DNA from: Mycobacterium spongiae
GTDB taxonomy: Bacteria > Actinomycetota > Actinomycetes > Mycobacteriales > Mycobacteriaceae
Assembly: GCF_018278905.1 (NCBI RefSeq)
Contig: NZ_CP046600.1
Span: forward strand, 2,914,001-2,978,000
DNA length: 64,000 bases
Reading direction: 5' to 3'
Below the pieces are notes generated by a model. It was not told the origin of the DNA and made no database searches. It saw only the letters and a list, made by a program, of their open reading frames with translations. Of this stretch, positions 1 through 8,869 are shown piece after piece. Both the position numbers and the translations under genes were made by a program. Within the stretch, counting starts at the first letter, position 1. Every line of letters starts with the position of its first letter.

Positions 1-347
1 ACATGCGCGACGGCGTCCTCAAACTGCTCAACCTGGAGCTGCAGACTCATCCATTTTCGGTGTTGCGCGCCGCAGCGTTGACCCAATGGGTCGACACGGG
101 CGGCTACGCCAAGGTTCTGGCCGGCGATTACCCGCTCCGCGATGATGACGATAAGGCCACGTTCGCCACCGACCTCGGCGGGGCGGCCCGGCACTACAAG
201 AACGGCTTCGACCAGTCCGACGACCCGTTGATCAAAGGCATCCGCGATGGCCTGGGCGGCATTGTTGACGGTGTCGGACGCGCTGCGACGAGCGCGGCTG
301 ACTCATTGGGCCGGCGGATCACCGGGTGGCGACACAGCTCGAAATGA
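1..347 (+). CDS. C-terminal fragment of an unrecognised protein
   Basis: The reading frame is open from the window edge to a stop at 345-347. The first in-frame ATG is at 3, but the gene probably begins upstream of the window. The visible 114 residues have a mixed alpha-type composition, an acidic stretch (LRDDDDK) and a glycine-rich tail ending in a basic segment, with no membrane segment or signal. I do not recognise the family, so no function is assigned. The following 280 bases to the next possible start carry no convincing gene. Confidence 0.6.
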   Translation, partial: MRDGVLKLLNLELQTHPFSVLRAAALTQWVDTGGYAKVLAGDYPLRDDDDKATFATDLGGAARHYKNGFDQSDDPLIKGIRDGLGGIVDGVGRAATSAADSLGRRITGWRHSSK

Positions 348-631
348 CGCCTGACCTGGGCAAATCGGCAAACTTGGCTGCATCGGTAGGGATAATCCCT
401 GATTGCGGCGTTTGCTGTGACAATCGCGCGGCGAAGGCCGATGGTTCTCACCGGTAAACGCCCCCGGCGCAGTTCGGGCTACGCCGGCGGCCAAATTACT
501 ACGAGTTCACGGCAAATTCTCAACTTACATAACAGATTGGCCACAGGTTGGGGAGGCAACCTAGGCATCAGAGCTCAGAGTCGCCTCCGGATGGCGAACG
601 CAGTTGTAGGGCCTGAGAGGAGTTGACGATC

Positions 632-844
632 GTGGCTAGCACGTCAGGCGCGTCGGTGATTTACCTCCATTCACACCCGACCTGGACTGCGGCTCAGGAG
701 CATGAGCGGCTGCGCCGCGAAGCGATGCGCCGCCATCCGGCGTTTCTGGCACGGCAACGCATGGCCTCGCGGGGTGACCATGCGGCTCCGGTGGTGCGCA
801 ACTTGCGGTTGTGCGCCGATGCCCACACGCCAGCTGTGACGTAG
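632..844 (+). CDS. small hypothetical protein, about 70 aa
   Basis: A short open frame rich in Arg and His (motif HPAFLARQRM) with no recognisable domain. GTG 632 is preferred to TTG 623 because the purine-rich GAGAGGAG at about 615-622 is properly spaced for the GTG and overlaps the TTG. It has no membrane segment and no operon partner. It could be a real mycobacterial small protein or a chance frame in GC-rich DNA; the ribosome binding site is the only positive evidence. Confidence 0.35.
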   Translation: MASTSGASVIYLHSHPTWTAAQEHERLRREAMRRHPAFLARQRMASRGDHAAPVVRNLRLCADAHTPAVT

Positions 845-910
845 GCGATCGACATCACCACAGAATCACCGGAGGGCCGCAATGGAGTGCGTCACCGGTT
901 GCGGCGACAT

Positions 911-1189
911 TCAACGGAAGCGCACGAGTGGCAAACTTTTGCGCGGAAGTTGAAGTGAATCAACGAATTTCAGTCCCCAGCCGCCAGGTGTTCGGGGACG
1001 CCTGGACAGCAACCTCCGCTGTATGTGGCGGGCAATCACTAAAGCGACCACCCCGATAGCGAGTCTGCTCAGCGCCGTCGGGCGGCTTTTTCTCTTCCGC
1101 CGTGAATGGGTGGAGCCAGTGCGGCGGCCACAGTAGTAGCCGACACACACTGCCAACGCCAACGCGGCGATGATCGCGGGCGCTGCCAT
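911..1189 (-). CDS. small membrane protein, hypothetical
   Basis: About 92 residues starting MAAPAIIAALALAVCVGYYCG, which gives one clear hydrophobic N-terminal segment (residues 3-20) followed by a strongly basic linker (RRKRKSR). A second weaker hydrophobic segment (LAIGVVALVIA) precedes another basic tail. A longer frame extends to 1252, but the Met at 1189 places the hydrophobic segment at the N-terminus. No strong ribosome binding site was seen. The pattern of two helices with positive flanks suggests a small inner-membrane protein; the function is unknown. Confidence 0.45.
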   Translation of the reverse strand: MAAPAIIAALALAVCVGYYCGRRTGSTHSRRKRKSRPTALSRLAIGVVALVIARHIQRRLLSRRPRTPGGWGLKFVDSLQLPRKSLPLVRFR

Positions 1190-1315
1190 GAAGAAGAGCG
1201 TCCTCGGACGCTGTCGCGATACGGTGACAGCCCAGACACACCTTGTCGACAACTGAGTCGCATCGGCGCTAATTCAGGGCACGGAAACCGGAACGGCCTC
1301 GGCGGTGGGTGCGTC

Positions 1316-1864
1316 TTAGCGCCACTTGATGCCGCAGCCGATTGACGGCCGCTGGTCGGGATTGACCGGCCGACCGGCCAGTACGGCATCGACCGCTGCC
1401 CGCACGTCAGAGCCGGTCACCGGCACGTCGTTCCCGGGGCGGGAGTCGTCGAGCTGACCACGGTAGACGAGGCGACGCTCGCCGTCGAAGACGAACGAGT
1501 CGGGAGTGCAGGCCGCCGAAAATGCGCGGGCGACGTCTTGAGTCTCGTCGTAGAGATACGGAAACGTCCAGCCGTGGCGTTGGGCCTCGGCCGCCATCTG
1601 ATCGGGTCCGTCCTGCGGATAGTTGACGACATCATTGCTGGAGATGCCGACCAGCGGGACTCCCTGATCGCCCAGGTCCCGCCCCAGTGCGGCGAGTCCA
1701 GCGGCGACGTGCTGAACATAAGGGCAGTGATTACAGATGAAGGTGACCACCAGCGCGGGACCAGTGAGCTCAGCGAGACTGACCGTAGCGCCGGTGGCCG
1801 GGTCGGGCAGGGTGAACGGCGGCGCAGCGGTGCCAAGGGCGAGCATCGTGGATTCAATGGCCAT
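1316..1864 (-). CDS. thioredoxin-like redoxin (AhpC/TSA fold)
   Basis: A 182-residue cytoplasmic thioredoxin-fold protein. The peroxiredoxin-type start (LGTAAPPFTLPD) leads into a strand (ALVVTFICNHCPYV) carrying a CxxC pair at C44 and C47, followed by the typical GISSND and FVFD.ERRLVYRGQLDD segments. This CNHCPYV subfamily is annotated as thioredoxin family/redoxin; a reductase or peroxidase role is inferred, and the substrate is unknown. ATG 1864 is chosen over the upstream extension to 1903 because residues after it match the canonical N-terminus of the fold. It is monocistronic, with no signal peptide. Confidence 0.85.
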   Translation of the reverse strand: MAIESTMLALGTAAPPFTLPDPATGATVSLAELTGPALVVTFICNHCPYVQHVAAGLAALGRDLGDQGVPLVGISSNDVVNYPQDGPDQMAAEAQRHGWTFPYLYDETQDVARAFSAACTPDSFVFDGERRLVYRGQLDDSRPGNDVPVTGSDVRAAVDAVLAGRPVNPDQRPSIGCGIKWR

Positions 1865-2055
1865 GCCTAATAGAGTAGGGCCCTGACACGAGTACCCAAC
1901 CAATCAGTTGGCGATCAAGTCGTGTCGGCGCGCGAAGCGGCGTATGACCGGTACGTTAAAACCAACATGCGGACGATCCGACCTGGATAGGCTGTACAGG
2001 TCCGTGGATCTAGGCACGGGCCTCGTAAAGCCTTGACTGCCCCGAAAGGAGCGGC

Positions 2056-3726
2056 GTGTCGCTGGTTGTCGTGGCGCCCGAGTTGTTGACGGCGGCGGTA
2101 GCGGATTTGGAGAGCATCGGTTCTGCGCTGAGCGCGGCGAATGCGGCTGCCGCTGTTCCGACTACTGGGCTCGCGGCCGCGGCCGCTGATGAGGTGTCGG
2201 CGGCAGTGGCGACGCTCTTTGGGGGGATGGGCCAGGAATACCAGGCCATCAGCGCCCAGCTCAGCACGTTTCATCAGCAGTTTGCGCAGGCACTGAGCGC
2301 GGGGGCGGGGTCGTACGCGGCCGCGGAGGCGCTGAGCGTCGCGCCGCTTCAGGCGGTCGAGCTCAATCTGCTGGCCGCCGTGAATGGCCCCACCCAGGCG
2401 CTGTTGGGTCGTCCCTTGATCGGCGATGGAGCGCACGGAACGGCCGCAAGTCCCAACGGCGGAGCTGGCGGGCTGCTGTATGGCAATGGCGGCAACGGCT
2501 ATTCCTCGACGATGGACGGCGTCGGCGGCGGGGCCGGTGGTTGGGCCGGGTTGATCGGCAACGGCGGCGCCGGCGGCGCCGGTGGATCTGATGCGCCCGG
2601 CGGAGCCGGTGGTCACGGCGGCTGGCTGTTCGGCAACGGCGGGGCCGGTGGCGTTGGGGGCGACTCGGTCATTGCCGACGGGATCGGCGGCGCCGGCGGC
2701 GCCGCTGGTTCCGCGGGTCTGTTCGGCGCGGGCGGCAATGGCGGCGCTGGGGGCCTCAACAATGACGGGATGGCCCGCGGCCTCGGCGGCGCGGGGGGCA
2801 GCGGCGGCTACTTGTTGGGCAACTACGGATTCAGTGGGGCCGGCTGGGACGGCAGAACCGTCCCGTTGGAGACGCTCTTGGTCACACAGCCGGTGTCCTA
2901 CCTCAACATCAACGGTGAGCCGGGCACGCCCGTCGTCGTTGACACCGGATCCACGGGTCTTGTCGTCACTCCACAGGATGTCGGCGGACTGCCGGGAATC
3001 CTGCGGATGGGCTTTCCCACCGAGCTCAGTGCCGGCGCCTACAGCGGCGGGTTGACCTACATCTTCGCCACCTTCCCCACGACGGTGGATTTCGGAAATG
3101 GCATCGTCACCGCGCCCACCGGCGTCAACGTCGTCCTTTTCTCCTTCCCGACGTCCCCCTTCGCCTTGGGGGCCTACGTCCGCGGATTCTTGACCAATCC
3201 GTTCATTACCCCGTTCGAGGCATACTTCGATCTCGCCGGGGTGGACGGTGTCCTGGGCATTGGAGAAAATGCGGTGGGCCCGGGGCCCAGCGTTCCGAAC
3301 CAGGCGTTGCCGGGCGACATGAGTCAGGGTGTGCTCATGAACATGCAGAGCGGTGAGATGCAGTTCGGTCCCAACCCGCTCCTTCCGCGAGTCGTGGTTG
3401 ACGGAAACCCGGCCGCCACGCTGTACGTGTCGGTCGGGGGCGCAGCCCCCGTCGCCGTTCCCTCCATCATCGACTCCGGTGGAGTAAACGGAACCATCCC
3501 GTCATCTTTGGTCGGACCGGTTCTGCCGGCAAACACCAACATCGAGGTGTTCGCCGATGCTGACGGCACTGAGTCCCTCTACAACTTCAACACCAACGAT
3601 TACCAACCGACGGTCATCTCATCAGGCCTGATGAATACCGGGTCCTTGCCCTTCAGGCTGCAACCGGTGTACGTCAACTACACCCCCGCCGGAGTGGGAA
3701 CGACGATCTTTAACAACGCGCCCTGA
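2056..3726 (+). CDS. pecA: PE_PGRS protein with C-terminal aspartic protease domain (PecA / PE_PGRS35 type)
   Basis: A 556-residue protein. Residues 1-95 are a PE domain (start [21 protein letters not shown]), the type VII secretion (ESX-5) targeting module. A linker with [13 protein letters not shown] follows, then a short Gly/Ala-rich PGRS segment (about 135-265), then a pepsin-like domain from about 275 with two catalytic motifs, DTGSTG (D296) and DSGG (D473). In M. marinum such a protease, PecA, cleaves PE_PGRS and LipY proteins at the cell surface. GTG 2056 is preceded by GAAAGGAGC. In M. tuberculosis the PE_PGRS35 gene (Rv1983) also lies next to the cutinase gene Rv1984c, as here. The protein ends 11 bp before the convergent kinase-like gene. 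Confidence 0.9.
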   Translation: MSLVVVAPELLTAAVADLESIGSALSAANAAAAVPTTGLAAAAADEVSAAVATLFGGMGQEYQAISAQLSTFHQQFAQALSAGAGSYAAAEALSVAPLQAVELNLLAAVNGPTQALLGRPLIGDGAHGTAASPNGGAGGLLYGNGGNGYSSTMDGVGGGAGGWAGLIGNGGAGGAGGSDAPGGAGGHGGWLFGNGGAGGVGGDSVIADGIGGAGGAAGSAGLFGAGGNGGAGGLNNDGMARGLGGAGGSGGYLLGNYGFSGAGWDGRTVPLETLLVTQPVSYLNINGEPGTPVVVDTGSTGLVVTPQDVGGLPGILRMGFPTELSAGAYSGGLTYIFATFPTTVDFGNGIVTAPTGVNVVLFSFPTSPFALGAYVRGFLTNPFITPFEAYFDLAGVDGVLGIGENAVGPGPSVPNQALPGDMSQGVLMNMQSGEMQFGPNPLLPRVVVDGNPAATLYVSVGGAAPVAVPSIIDSGGVNGTIPSSLVGPVLPANTNIEVFADADGTESLYNFNTNDYQPTVISSGLMNTGSLPFRLQPVYVNYTPAGVGTTIFNNAP

Positions 3727-3737
3727 GGCGCCGCCGC

Positions 3738-4505
3738 TCAAGCAGCGAGTGCGGATCGGGCGGCTGCATGAGTCTGCCCTGAATACCCACCGCCGAACAA
3801 CACCACATGCGCCAGCAGCGGAAAGAGCTGGTGTAGCCCGACGCGGTGACGCCAACCGGGCTGCAACCGGCGCACATCCTGATAGCCGGCCAGGATCGAG
3901 TCGAAATGCGGGCATCCGAACAGCGCCAGCATCGCCAAGTCGGCCTCGCGGTGACCGGCGTGCGCGGCAGGGTCGATCAGCACCACTGCCTCCGATGTCC
4001 ACATCACGTTGCCGCTCCACAAATCGCCATGCAGCCGAGCCGGCCGATCATCGTCGTCGAAGTCGCCCGCACGGCAACGCTCCGCTACCGCCTCGATCAT
4101 GGCTCGGGTAGCGCCATCCAGCTGCGGCGCCGCGAGCGTGGCCATGGGGATCAGCCGCTCCTCGGCGTAGAAATCGCCCCAGCGCCGGTGCCGCCGCAGC
4201 GACATCGGCAATGGCTGCGACAGCGGACCGAAGAATCCCGGCCCGTCCCATCCCTCGGGCCCGGCGCCGAACGCTGGCGCACTGGCGTCATGGGTGACCG
4301 CCAGGCGACTACCGAATACGTGCGCCGCCTCGGGGCTGGCACCAACCGAGTTGAGCCGACCCAGGGTCAGGCTGGTTGCGTCACACGAAACGACCTGCGC
4401 GCAGGGGACACCGCCGTCAACACCCGAAAGCCATTGCAGCCCTGCGGCTTCCCAAGCGAAGAAGCCGGCGGGCGCCCCCACGCGGTGCTTGACGAATTCG
4501 GTCAC
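3738..4505 (-). CDS. fructosamine kinase family / aminoglycoside phosphotransferase-fold protein
   Basis: A 255-residue protein with the fructosamine-3-kinase/APH kinase fold. It has a degenerate N-lobe, the Brenner-like catalytic loop HGDLWSGN (D161, N166), and the metal-binding LIDPA (D178) followed by GHREADLAM. These motifs are diagnostic of the fructosamine kinase family, which phosphorylates ketosamines on glycated amines. It is shorter than the usual 290 or so residues because the N-lobe is compact. The start is GTG 4505. It lies between pecA and cut1 on the minus strand, 46 bp upstream-to-stop from cut1 in the tandem direction. The true substrate is unknown; a protein-repair role is inferred from the family only. 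Confidence 0.85.
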   Translation of the reverse strand: MTEFVKHRVGAPAGFFAWEAAGLQWLSGVDGGVPCAQVVSCDATSLTLGRLNSVGASPEAAHVFGSRLAVTHDASAPAFGAGPEGWDGPGFFGPLSQPLPMSLRRHRRWGDFYAEERLIPMATLAAPQLDGATRAMIEAVAERCRAGDFDDDDRPARLHGDLWSGNVMWTSEAVVLIDPAAHAGHREADLAMLALFGCPHFDSILAGYQDVRRLQPGWRHRVGLHQLFPLLAHVVLFGGGYSGQTHAAARSALAA

Positions 4506-4551
4506 CAGGTGCCCGATGATGATCCACCGGGCCGCTCACCGCGGTGCCACC

Positions 4552-5196
4552 TCAAGCGAGCTTGTCAGCCGCGAATGTCGCTGCCTGGCTGGTCATACCC
4601 GACTGGATGTAGGAGACGTGCGCCATGATGTTCCCGCCGCCCGTGCAGATCGGATCGTCGTCCGCACACAGGTTGATGGTCTTGGCGCTGTAGAGCGGGC
4701 CGATTGTCGGCAGGGGCTGCCCTCCCCACAACATGGTCGAGAATTCACTGGATGGCTCGCCGAACAGGGCAACCGCGGCGACATGATCGGCGACCGCGGG
4801 TGGCATCGCCGAGGTAGACAGGTCGATCACGGTGGCGCCCTGCGAATACCCGCCAAGCACGATCGAGGTGTCCGGGCAGCTCGCCACGGTGTTCTGGATG
4901 TGCGCACTGGCATCATCGGCGCCGCTGTTAGCGCTCATGTGGTAGTCGTCGTTAGCGGGGTAATTCACCGCGTAGACCCCGACGGAACGCCCATTGACCT
5001 GCGAGCTCAGCGAGTCGACAAATGCCTGGCCGACGTCACCGAGGCCGGGGTCCTGATGGGTCCCGCGAGCGAAAACCACCGCAATGTCGGAGCAGGGATC
5101 GGCTGACGCGGCAGGACCGTTGATGGGCGCAATGAACAGCGCCGACGTCGTCACAACCGCGACGCCAACGAATCGGGCAAGGTTGCGTGCACTCAT
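4552..5196 (-). CDS. cut1: secreted cutinase Cut1 / Cfp21
   Basis: A 214-residue secreted serine esterase. A Sec signal peptide covers residues 1-32 (cleavage near AASA-DPCSD). The mature domain has the cutinase serine motif GYSQG (S118), the Asp loop DPICTGG (D181) and catalytic H193 (AHVSYI), plus four Cys for two disulfides. The mature sequence matches M. tuberculosis CFP21 (Rv1984c) almost residue for residue from memory, including the run after GYSQG. ATG 5196 is chosen because it starts the signal peptide; the frame continues upstream to 5496 only as Pro-rich noise. Cutinases of this group hydrolyse lipid esters outside the cell. Confidence 0.95.
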   Translation of the reverse strand: MSARNLARFVGVAVVTTSALFIAPINGPAASADPCSDIAVVFARGTHQDPGLGDVGQAFVDSLSSQVNGRSVGVYAVNYPANDDYHMSANSGADDASAHIQNTVASCPDTSIVLGGYSQGATVIDLSTSAMPPAVADHVAAVALFGEPSSEFSTMLWGGQPLPTIGPLYSAKTINLCADDDPICTGGGNIMAHVSYIQSGMTSQAATFAADKLA

Positions 5197-5214
5197 ATCC
5201 AAATCCTGACTTAC

Positions 5215-5268
5215 GGCCGGCGACGGCGGTGCCGGCGGCGGGCTTTGCGGCAACGACGGTACCGGGAG
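5215..5268 (+). other. PGRS-like coding remnant in intergenic DNA
   Basis: Reading the plus strand from 5219 gives a run of GGC/GGT/GAC/AAC triplets that would encode a Gly-Asp-Gly-Gly-Ala-type PGRS stretch (ends near GNDGTG). No PE domain or start is present. It sits in the 200-bp divergent region between cut1 and the SDR gene. It could be a remnant of a PE_PGRS gene or recombination between PGRS tracts, or chance. Confidence 0.3.
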
Positions 5269-5398
5269 TCGTGGCGACTGGTCCAATCGACGGGGTCCGG
5301 GTGGTGGCGCAATCCGGCATGTGAATGGCGCAATCAGACAACGTGATGAGGCGCATCCCGGCTTACCGTAGGACTCGACACCAACCAAGGAGTTCGAT

Positions 5399-6229
5399 AT
5401 GACTGGCATGTCCTCCCGCCCCACCGCCCTGGTCACCGGAGGCTCTTCCGGCATCGGCGAGGCCACCGCCATGCTGCTGGCCGCCAACGGTTTCACCGTT
5501 TACGCCGCCGCTCGCCGCGTGGACCGCATGCGCCACCTCGAGCAAGCGGGGATCCACGTGATCGCACTCGACGTCACCGATGACGAGTCAACGCGGCAGT
5601 GCGTGCAGACCATCGTCGCGGCCGAAGGCGCCATCGATGTGCTGGTCAACAACGCCGGCTACGGCTCCTACGGCGCCATCGAGGACGTCTCGATCGAGGA
5701 GGCACGCCGCCAATTCGAGGTCAACATGTTCGGGCTGGCGCGGATCACCCAATTGGTGCTGCCCGGCATGCGCGATCGGCGCTCGGGCACCATCATCAAT
5801 ATCTCCTCGATGGGCGGAAAGATCTACACGCCGTTCGGCGGCTGGTACCACGCCACCAAGCATGCGCTCGAGGGCTGGTCGGACTGCCTGCGGCTGGAGG
5901 TCAAGCCGTTCGGCATCGACGTCGCCGTTATCGAGCCGGGCGGCATCAAGACCGAGTGGGGCACCATCGCCGCCGATAACCTGGCCCAGGTCTCGGCCGC
6001 CGGCGCCTACGCCGGGGAGGCCAGTGAAACAGCGAGCTCCATGCACAAGCGCTACCAGGGCGACTCGCTGTCGTCGCCCAATGTCGTCGCGAAAGCCGTG
6101 CTGCGCGCGGCCACCGCCAAGCGACCGCGCACCCGCTACGCGGTCGGCTACATGGCCAAGCCGTCGATCCTGATGCGGCGGTTCCTCAGCGACCGGGCCT
6201 TCGACTTCATCATCGCCCGCGCAGCTTGA
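5399..6229 (+). CDS. short-chain dehydrogenase/reductase
   Basis: A 276-residue classical SDR that transfers hydride between NAD(P)H and an alcohol or ketone in the cytoplasm. The cofactor motif is TGGSSGIG (residues 13-20), then NNAG (84-87), and the catalytic set is S137, Y150 and K154 (YHATK). Arg39-Arg40 after strand 2 suggests NADP preference. The start ATG 5399 has AAGGAG 8 bases upstream. The AraC gene begins 16 bp after its stop on the same strand, so the two are probably co-transcribed. The subfamily resembles the oxidoreductases with an extended C-terminus often linked to lipid substrates; the substrate is unknown. Confidence 0.9.
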   Translation: MTGMSSRPTALVTGGSSGIGEATAMLLAANGFTVYAAARRVDRMRHLEQAGIHVIALDVTDDESTRQCVQTIVAAEGAIDVLVNNAGYGSYGAIEDVSIEEARRQFEVNMFGLARITQLVLPGMRDRRSGTIINISSMGGKIYTPFGGWYHATKHALEGWSDCLRLEVKPFGIDVAVIEPGGIKTEWGTIAADNLAQVSAAGAYAGEASETASSMHKRYQGDSLSSPNVVAKAVLRAATAKRPRTRYAVGYMAKPSILMRRFLSDRAFDFIIARAA

Positions 6230-6245
6230 GTTTCACCTCGTCGAC

Positions 6246-7277
6246 ATGCAGACCTACTCGGTCGACCCCGGATGGCGCGTCGTCCTGCGCGACCTCCGAG
6301 TCGAAGTCGCCGCAGTCCTGCGACGTGCAGGCCTGCCTCCGGATCTGTTCGGCCGCGGCGACGCGCGGCTGACCGCAGAACAGTTCTACACCCTGTGGGC
6401 CGCGTTGGAGCAGGAGTACCAGGACGACACGGCGCGCGACGTCGCCCTGGCCGTTGCTCGGACCGTCACCGCCGAGGCGTTCGCGCCACCGATCTTCGCC
6501 GGTCTGTGCAGTCCCACGTTGACGGTGGCCGCACATCGGATCGCGACGTACAAGCGGCTGCTGTACCCCGTCACCCTCGCCGTCGCGGGCGCGCCCGAAC
6601 TCAGGATCGCGATCGGGTCACGCGCCCCCTTCGAGCCGCCGCCGGTGCTGGTCCGCTTCGAGCTGCTGTTCTGGGTGGCTTTCGCCCGCTTGGGCACTCG
6701 AGAAGACGTGCGGCCGATGCGCTTGGTGCTGCCGGAGGCGCCGCCCGACCCCGACGGGCTCGCAGCCTTCATCGGGGACGGTCGCTGGGTTGTTGGGCCA
6801 CGGCCCGAGATCGAGTTCACCGCTCTGGACGCCCGCCGTCCCTTCGTGACTGCGAACGACGCGATGTGGCAAGTCTTCGAGCCAGAGTTGCGCCGGCGCC
6901 TCACCGCCCTTGACGTCGACGCCTCGTGGGCGGACCGGGTGCATGCAGCCCTGCTGACCGCGTTGCCGGCCGGTCGCCGCTCGCTCGGTGACGTCGCCGA
7001 TGACCTGCACGTCAGCCGGCGGTCGCTGCAGCGCTGGCTTGCCGCTGAGGGGTACTCCTTCTCCGATGTCCTTGACCGAACCCGCGAACGCCTGGCCCGT
7101 CACTACCTCACCTCGACCGGGCTTTCCGACACCGAGATTGCCTTCCTCATTGGCTACGAAGAGCTGACATCGTTTCATCGCGCGTTCCGGTCCTGGACCG
7201 GGCACACCCCGGGCGTGGTGCGGTCCGGGCATGCCGCGATCGGCGACCAGCCCGAGGACGAAGTGCTGCCAGCGTGA
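6246..7277 (+). CDS. AraC family transcriptional regulator
   Basis: A 343-residue regulator. The N-terminal two thirds match the Arabinose_bd/OruR-type ligand-binding domain (an ATYKRLLYP-like segment near residues 100-107). The C-terminal part (about 245-335) is an AraC double helix-turn-helix with LGDVADDLHVSRRSLQRWL and the second-helix signature IAFLIGYEELTSFHRAFRSW. It is 16 bp downstream of the SDR gene and probably controls it. This subclass commonly regulates genes for lipid or aromatic catabolism; the inducer is unknown. Confidence 0.9.
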   Translation: MQTYSVDPGWRVVLRDLRVEVAAVLRRAGLPPDLFGRGDARLTAEQFYTLWAALEQEYQDDTARDVALAVARTVTAEAFAPPIFAGLCSPTLTVAAHRIATYKRLLYPVTLAVAGAPELRIAIGSRAPFEPPPVLVRFELLFWVAFARLGTREDVRPMRLVLPEAPPDPDGLAAFIGDGRWVVGPRPEIEFTALDARRPFVTANDAMWQVFEPELRRRLTALDVDASWADRVHAALLTALPAGRRSLGDVADDLHVSRRSLQRWLAAEGYSFSDVLDRTRERLARHYLTSTGLSDTEIAFLIGYEELTSFHRAFRSWTGHTPGVVRSGHAAIGDQPEDEVLPA

Positions 7278-7278
7278 A

Positions 7279-7311
7279 CCGCGTCCGGGGATCACAGCTT
7301 CGGACACGCGG
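7279..7311. terminator. candidate bidirectional terminator hairpin
   Basis: In the 44-bp gap between the convergent AraC and decarboxylase-like genes, the arm CCGCGTCCG (7279-7287) pairs with CGGACACGCGG (7301-7311) with a two-base bulge and a loop of about 13 bases. No U-tract follows, which is usual for mycobacterial intrinsic terminators. Pairing was judged by eye only. Confidence 0.4.
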
Positions 7312-7321
7312 CGAAACGCGG

Positions 7322-8083
7322 TCAGCCGAGCGGGGTGGAGCGACTCATCGAGAAATTCAGCGTGCCGTTCGACACCGCGATCACCGGACGCTTGGGCAGA
7401 CCCAGACTGCGTAGCTCTTCTGCTGCTGGGTGCCCCGTGCCGATCGCCACCTGCACGCCATGGCGGTGGTAGCCAACGTTGCCGTAGCTCTGGGTCAGCC
7501 GCCCCACGTGCGCAACCCCGTCGAGCATCGAATAGACCGGTGGGCTGATCTCCCGGACTGTCCGCCTGCCGCGGGTGGGGACGGTGAACCGCAGCACCTC
7601 GCGGCTGTCGTCGCCCCATGCCATCGTGGCAGAGCCATCGCGCTCGGCGTACACCAAATCCTCGACAGTCTTGGGAAACCCCCAGATCTGCTTTCCGGCG
7701 TCTCGGGACAGGGTCGTGGTCACGGCCAAGCGCCATGCGAAGGAACCGATCTTTGCGGTCGCCAGATCGCGCAGGGTGGCGAAGTACGGGACTCTCCCCG
7801 GTGGGCGGTCGTGACGGAGGATGAACGCGCTGAACGCGATCTCTTCATACGCCCCACAGTCGGTGTCGACGTAGTGGACACAGTTGAGCCCCATCAATGT
7901 CCGGCCGGGCGCGATTTCCGCGGGCACGAATCCGGTGCCGGCCAGGCGGGATCGCATCCGCGTCGTGGGCACGACAAAGATCCCGGTCATCGAGGAGCCC
8001 GCCCGAAACTGTGCCGGCAACACGAGCCGCCGCCCCTCGATGGTGAACGAGCTCGACCTGGCGGATGATCCGGATTCGGTCAT
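7322..8083 (-). CDS. acetoacetate decarboxylase family protein
   Basis: A 253-residue protein of the acetoacetate decarboxylase (ADC, PF06314) superfamily, which uses a Schiff-base lysine. The segment GKQIWGFPKTVEDL (around residues 130-143) is the family hallmark and supplies the candidate catalytic Lys. The N-terminal SMTGIFVVPT and the C-terminal beta-rich half fit the fold. Its ATG overlaps the stop of the upstream TetR gene (ATGA, 8080-8083), so the two form an operon and the regulator probably controls it. Many ADC homologues are not decarboxylases but hydrolases or aldolase-dehydratases, so the reaction is left open. Confidence 0.8.
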   Translation of the reverse strand: MTESGSSARSSSFTIEGRRLVLPAQFRAGSSMTGIFVVPTTRMRSRLAGTGFVPAEIAPGRTLMGLNCVHYVDTDCGAYEEIAFSAFILRHDRPPGRVPYFATLRDLATAKIGSFAWRLAVTTTLSRDAGKQIWGFPKTVEDLVYAERDGSATMAWGDDSREVLRFTVPTRGRRTVREISPPVYSMLDGVAHVGRLTQSYGNVGYHRHGVQVAIGTGHPAAEELRSLGLPKRPVIAVSNGTLNFSMSRSTPLG

Positions 8084-8763
8084 GCGCCGACCTCGCTGGC
8101 CGCGCCCGACCCGATAGCTCGCAGCGTCGCCGCCGCGGCCGGGGCAGTCATCGAACCATGCAGCATGTCGACCAGGTTCGTTGAGAAGATGTCGATCCTG
8201 GTCAGCGGCCGCCGGCCGGCGCCGACCAGTTGCTGGCGGGCGCGAGCGCCGATGCTGGCGATCACCTGGCTGATCCCCACAAGCACGCGCTCGGCGGCGA
8301 GCTCGCTGGGCAGCGCAATTTGGGCCAGCATCAAGTCGACCAGGCCGAGGATGAGCGGGTCTTTGAATCGAGCCGCCAAGTCGTCGAGTTGCTCATGGGG
8401 GTCCTCCATGACCGACTGCGCCACCGCGAGGTAGGCCCACTGACTCGGCCCGTCAGCCAAGAAACTTGCGTAGGGCTCCACGACGACTCGGCTTAGCCGA
8501 AACAGGTCGGTGGTCGCCCGGTCCACGGTGAGTTCCGCGAAGGCCAGTGCTCTCCTGACCTCAAGCACCTCGCCATGGTCGGCAAGAATGGCGTCCACCA
8601 GGCCGCGCCGGGACCCGAAGTGGTAGCGGATTGCCGATTTATTGCCCACGTTCGCGGCGGCGATAATCTCGCGATCCGATGGCCCGGCGACACCCCCGAC
8701 GGCGATCAGTTGCTCGGCAACACGCAACAGCGCCGTCCGGGTGGAAGTGAGCTTTTCAGTCAT
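8080..8763 (-). CDS. TetR family transcriptional regulator
   Basis: A 227-residue TetR-type repressor. The N-terminal HTH (residues about 5-50) includes LLRVAEQLIAVGG and the recognition segment NVGNKSAIRYHFGSRRGLVDAIL. The C-terminal all-helical ligand domain is not assignable. ATG 8763 is chosen because it begins the DNA-binding domain; the frame runs on to 8814 without support. It is divergent from the P450 gene (107-bp gap) and overlaps the decarboxylase-like gene by 4 bases, so it likely represses both directions from the shared AT-rich region. Confidence 0.88.
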   Translation of the reverse strand: MTEKLTSTRTALLRVAEQLIAVGGVAGPSDREIIAAANVGNKSAIRYHFGSRRGLVDAILADHGEVLEVRRALAFAELTVDRATTDLFRLSRVVVEPYASFLADGPSQWAYLAVAQSVMEDPHEQLDDLAARFKDPLILGLVDLMLAQIALPSELAAERVLVGISQVIASIGARARQQLVGAGRRPLTRIDIFSTNLVDMLHGSMTAPAAAATLRAIGSGAASEVGA

Positions 8764-8869
8764 ATGCCTTAATATCCTAACATTGCAGTCGTCCATTGCG
8801 GCCAATCTCAGCAAGAGCTTCAGGCAAGTGCCTCAGAGCTTGGTTGCACCCGTCGACAGGGGATAGTTC

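Noticed and set aside
1915-2616. Long minus-strand frame antisense to the PE domain of pecA
   Set aside because: Arg/Ala/Gly-rich translation without motifs, no start signal, typical shadow of a PGRS gene.
8764-8800. AT-rich TTAATATCC segment as TetR operator of the P450/decarboxylase-like promoters
   Set aside because: Inverted symmetry is poor by eye; only the location supports it.
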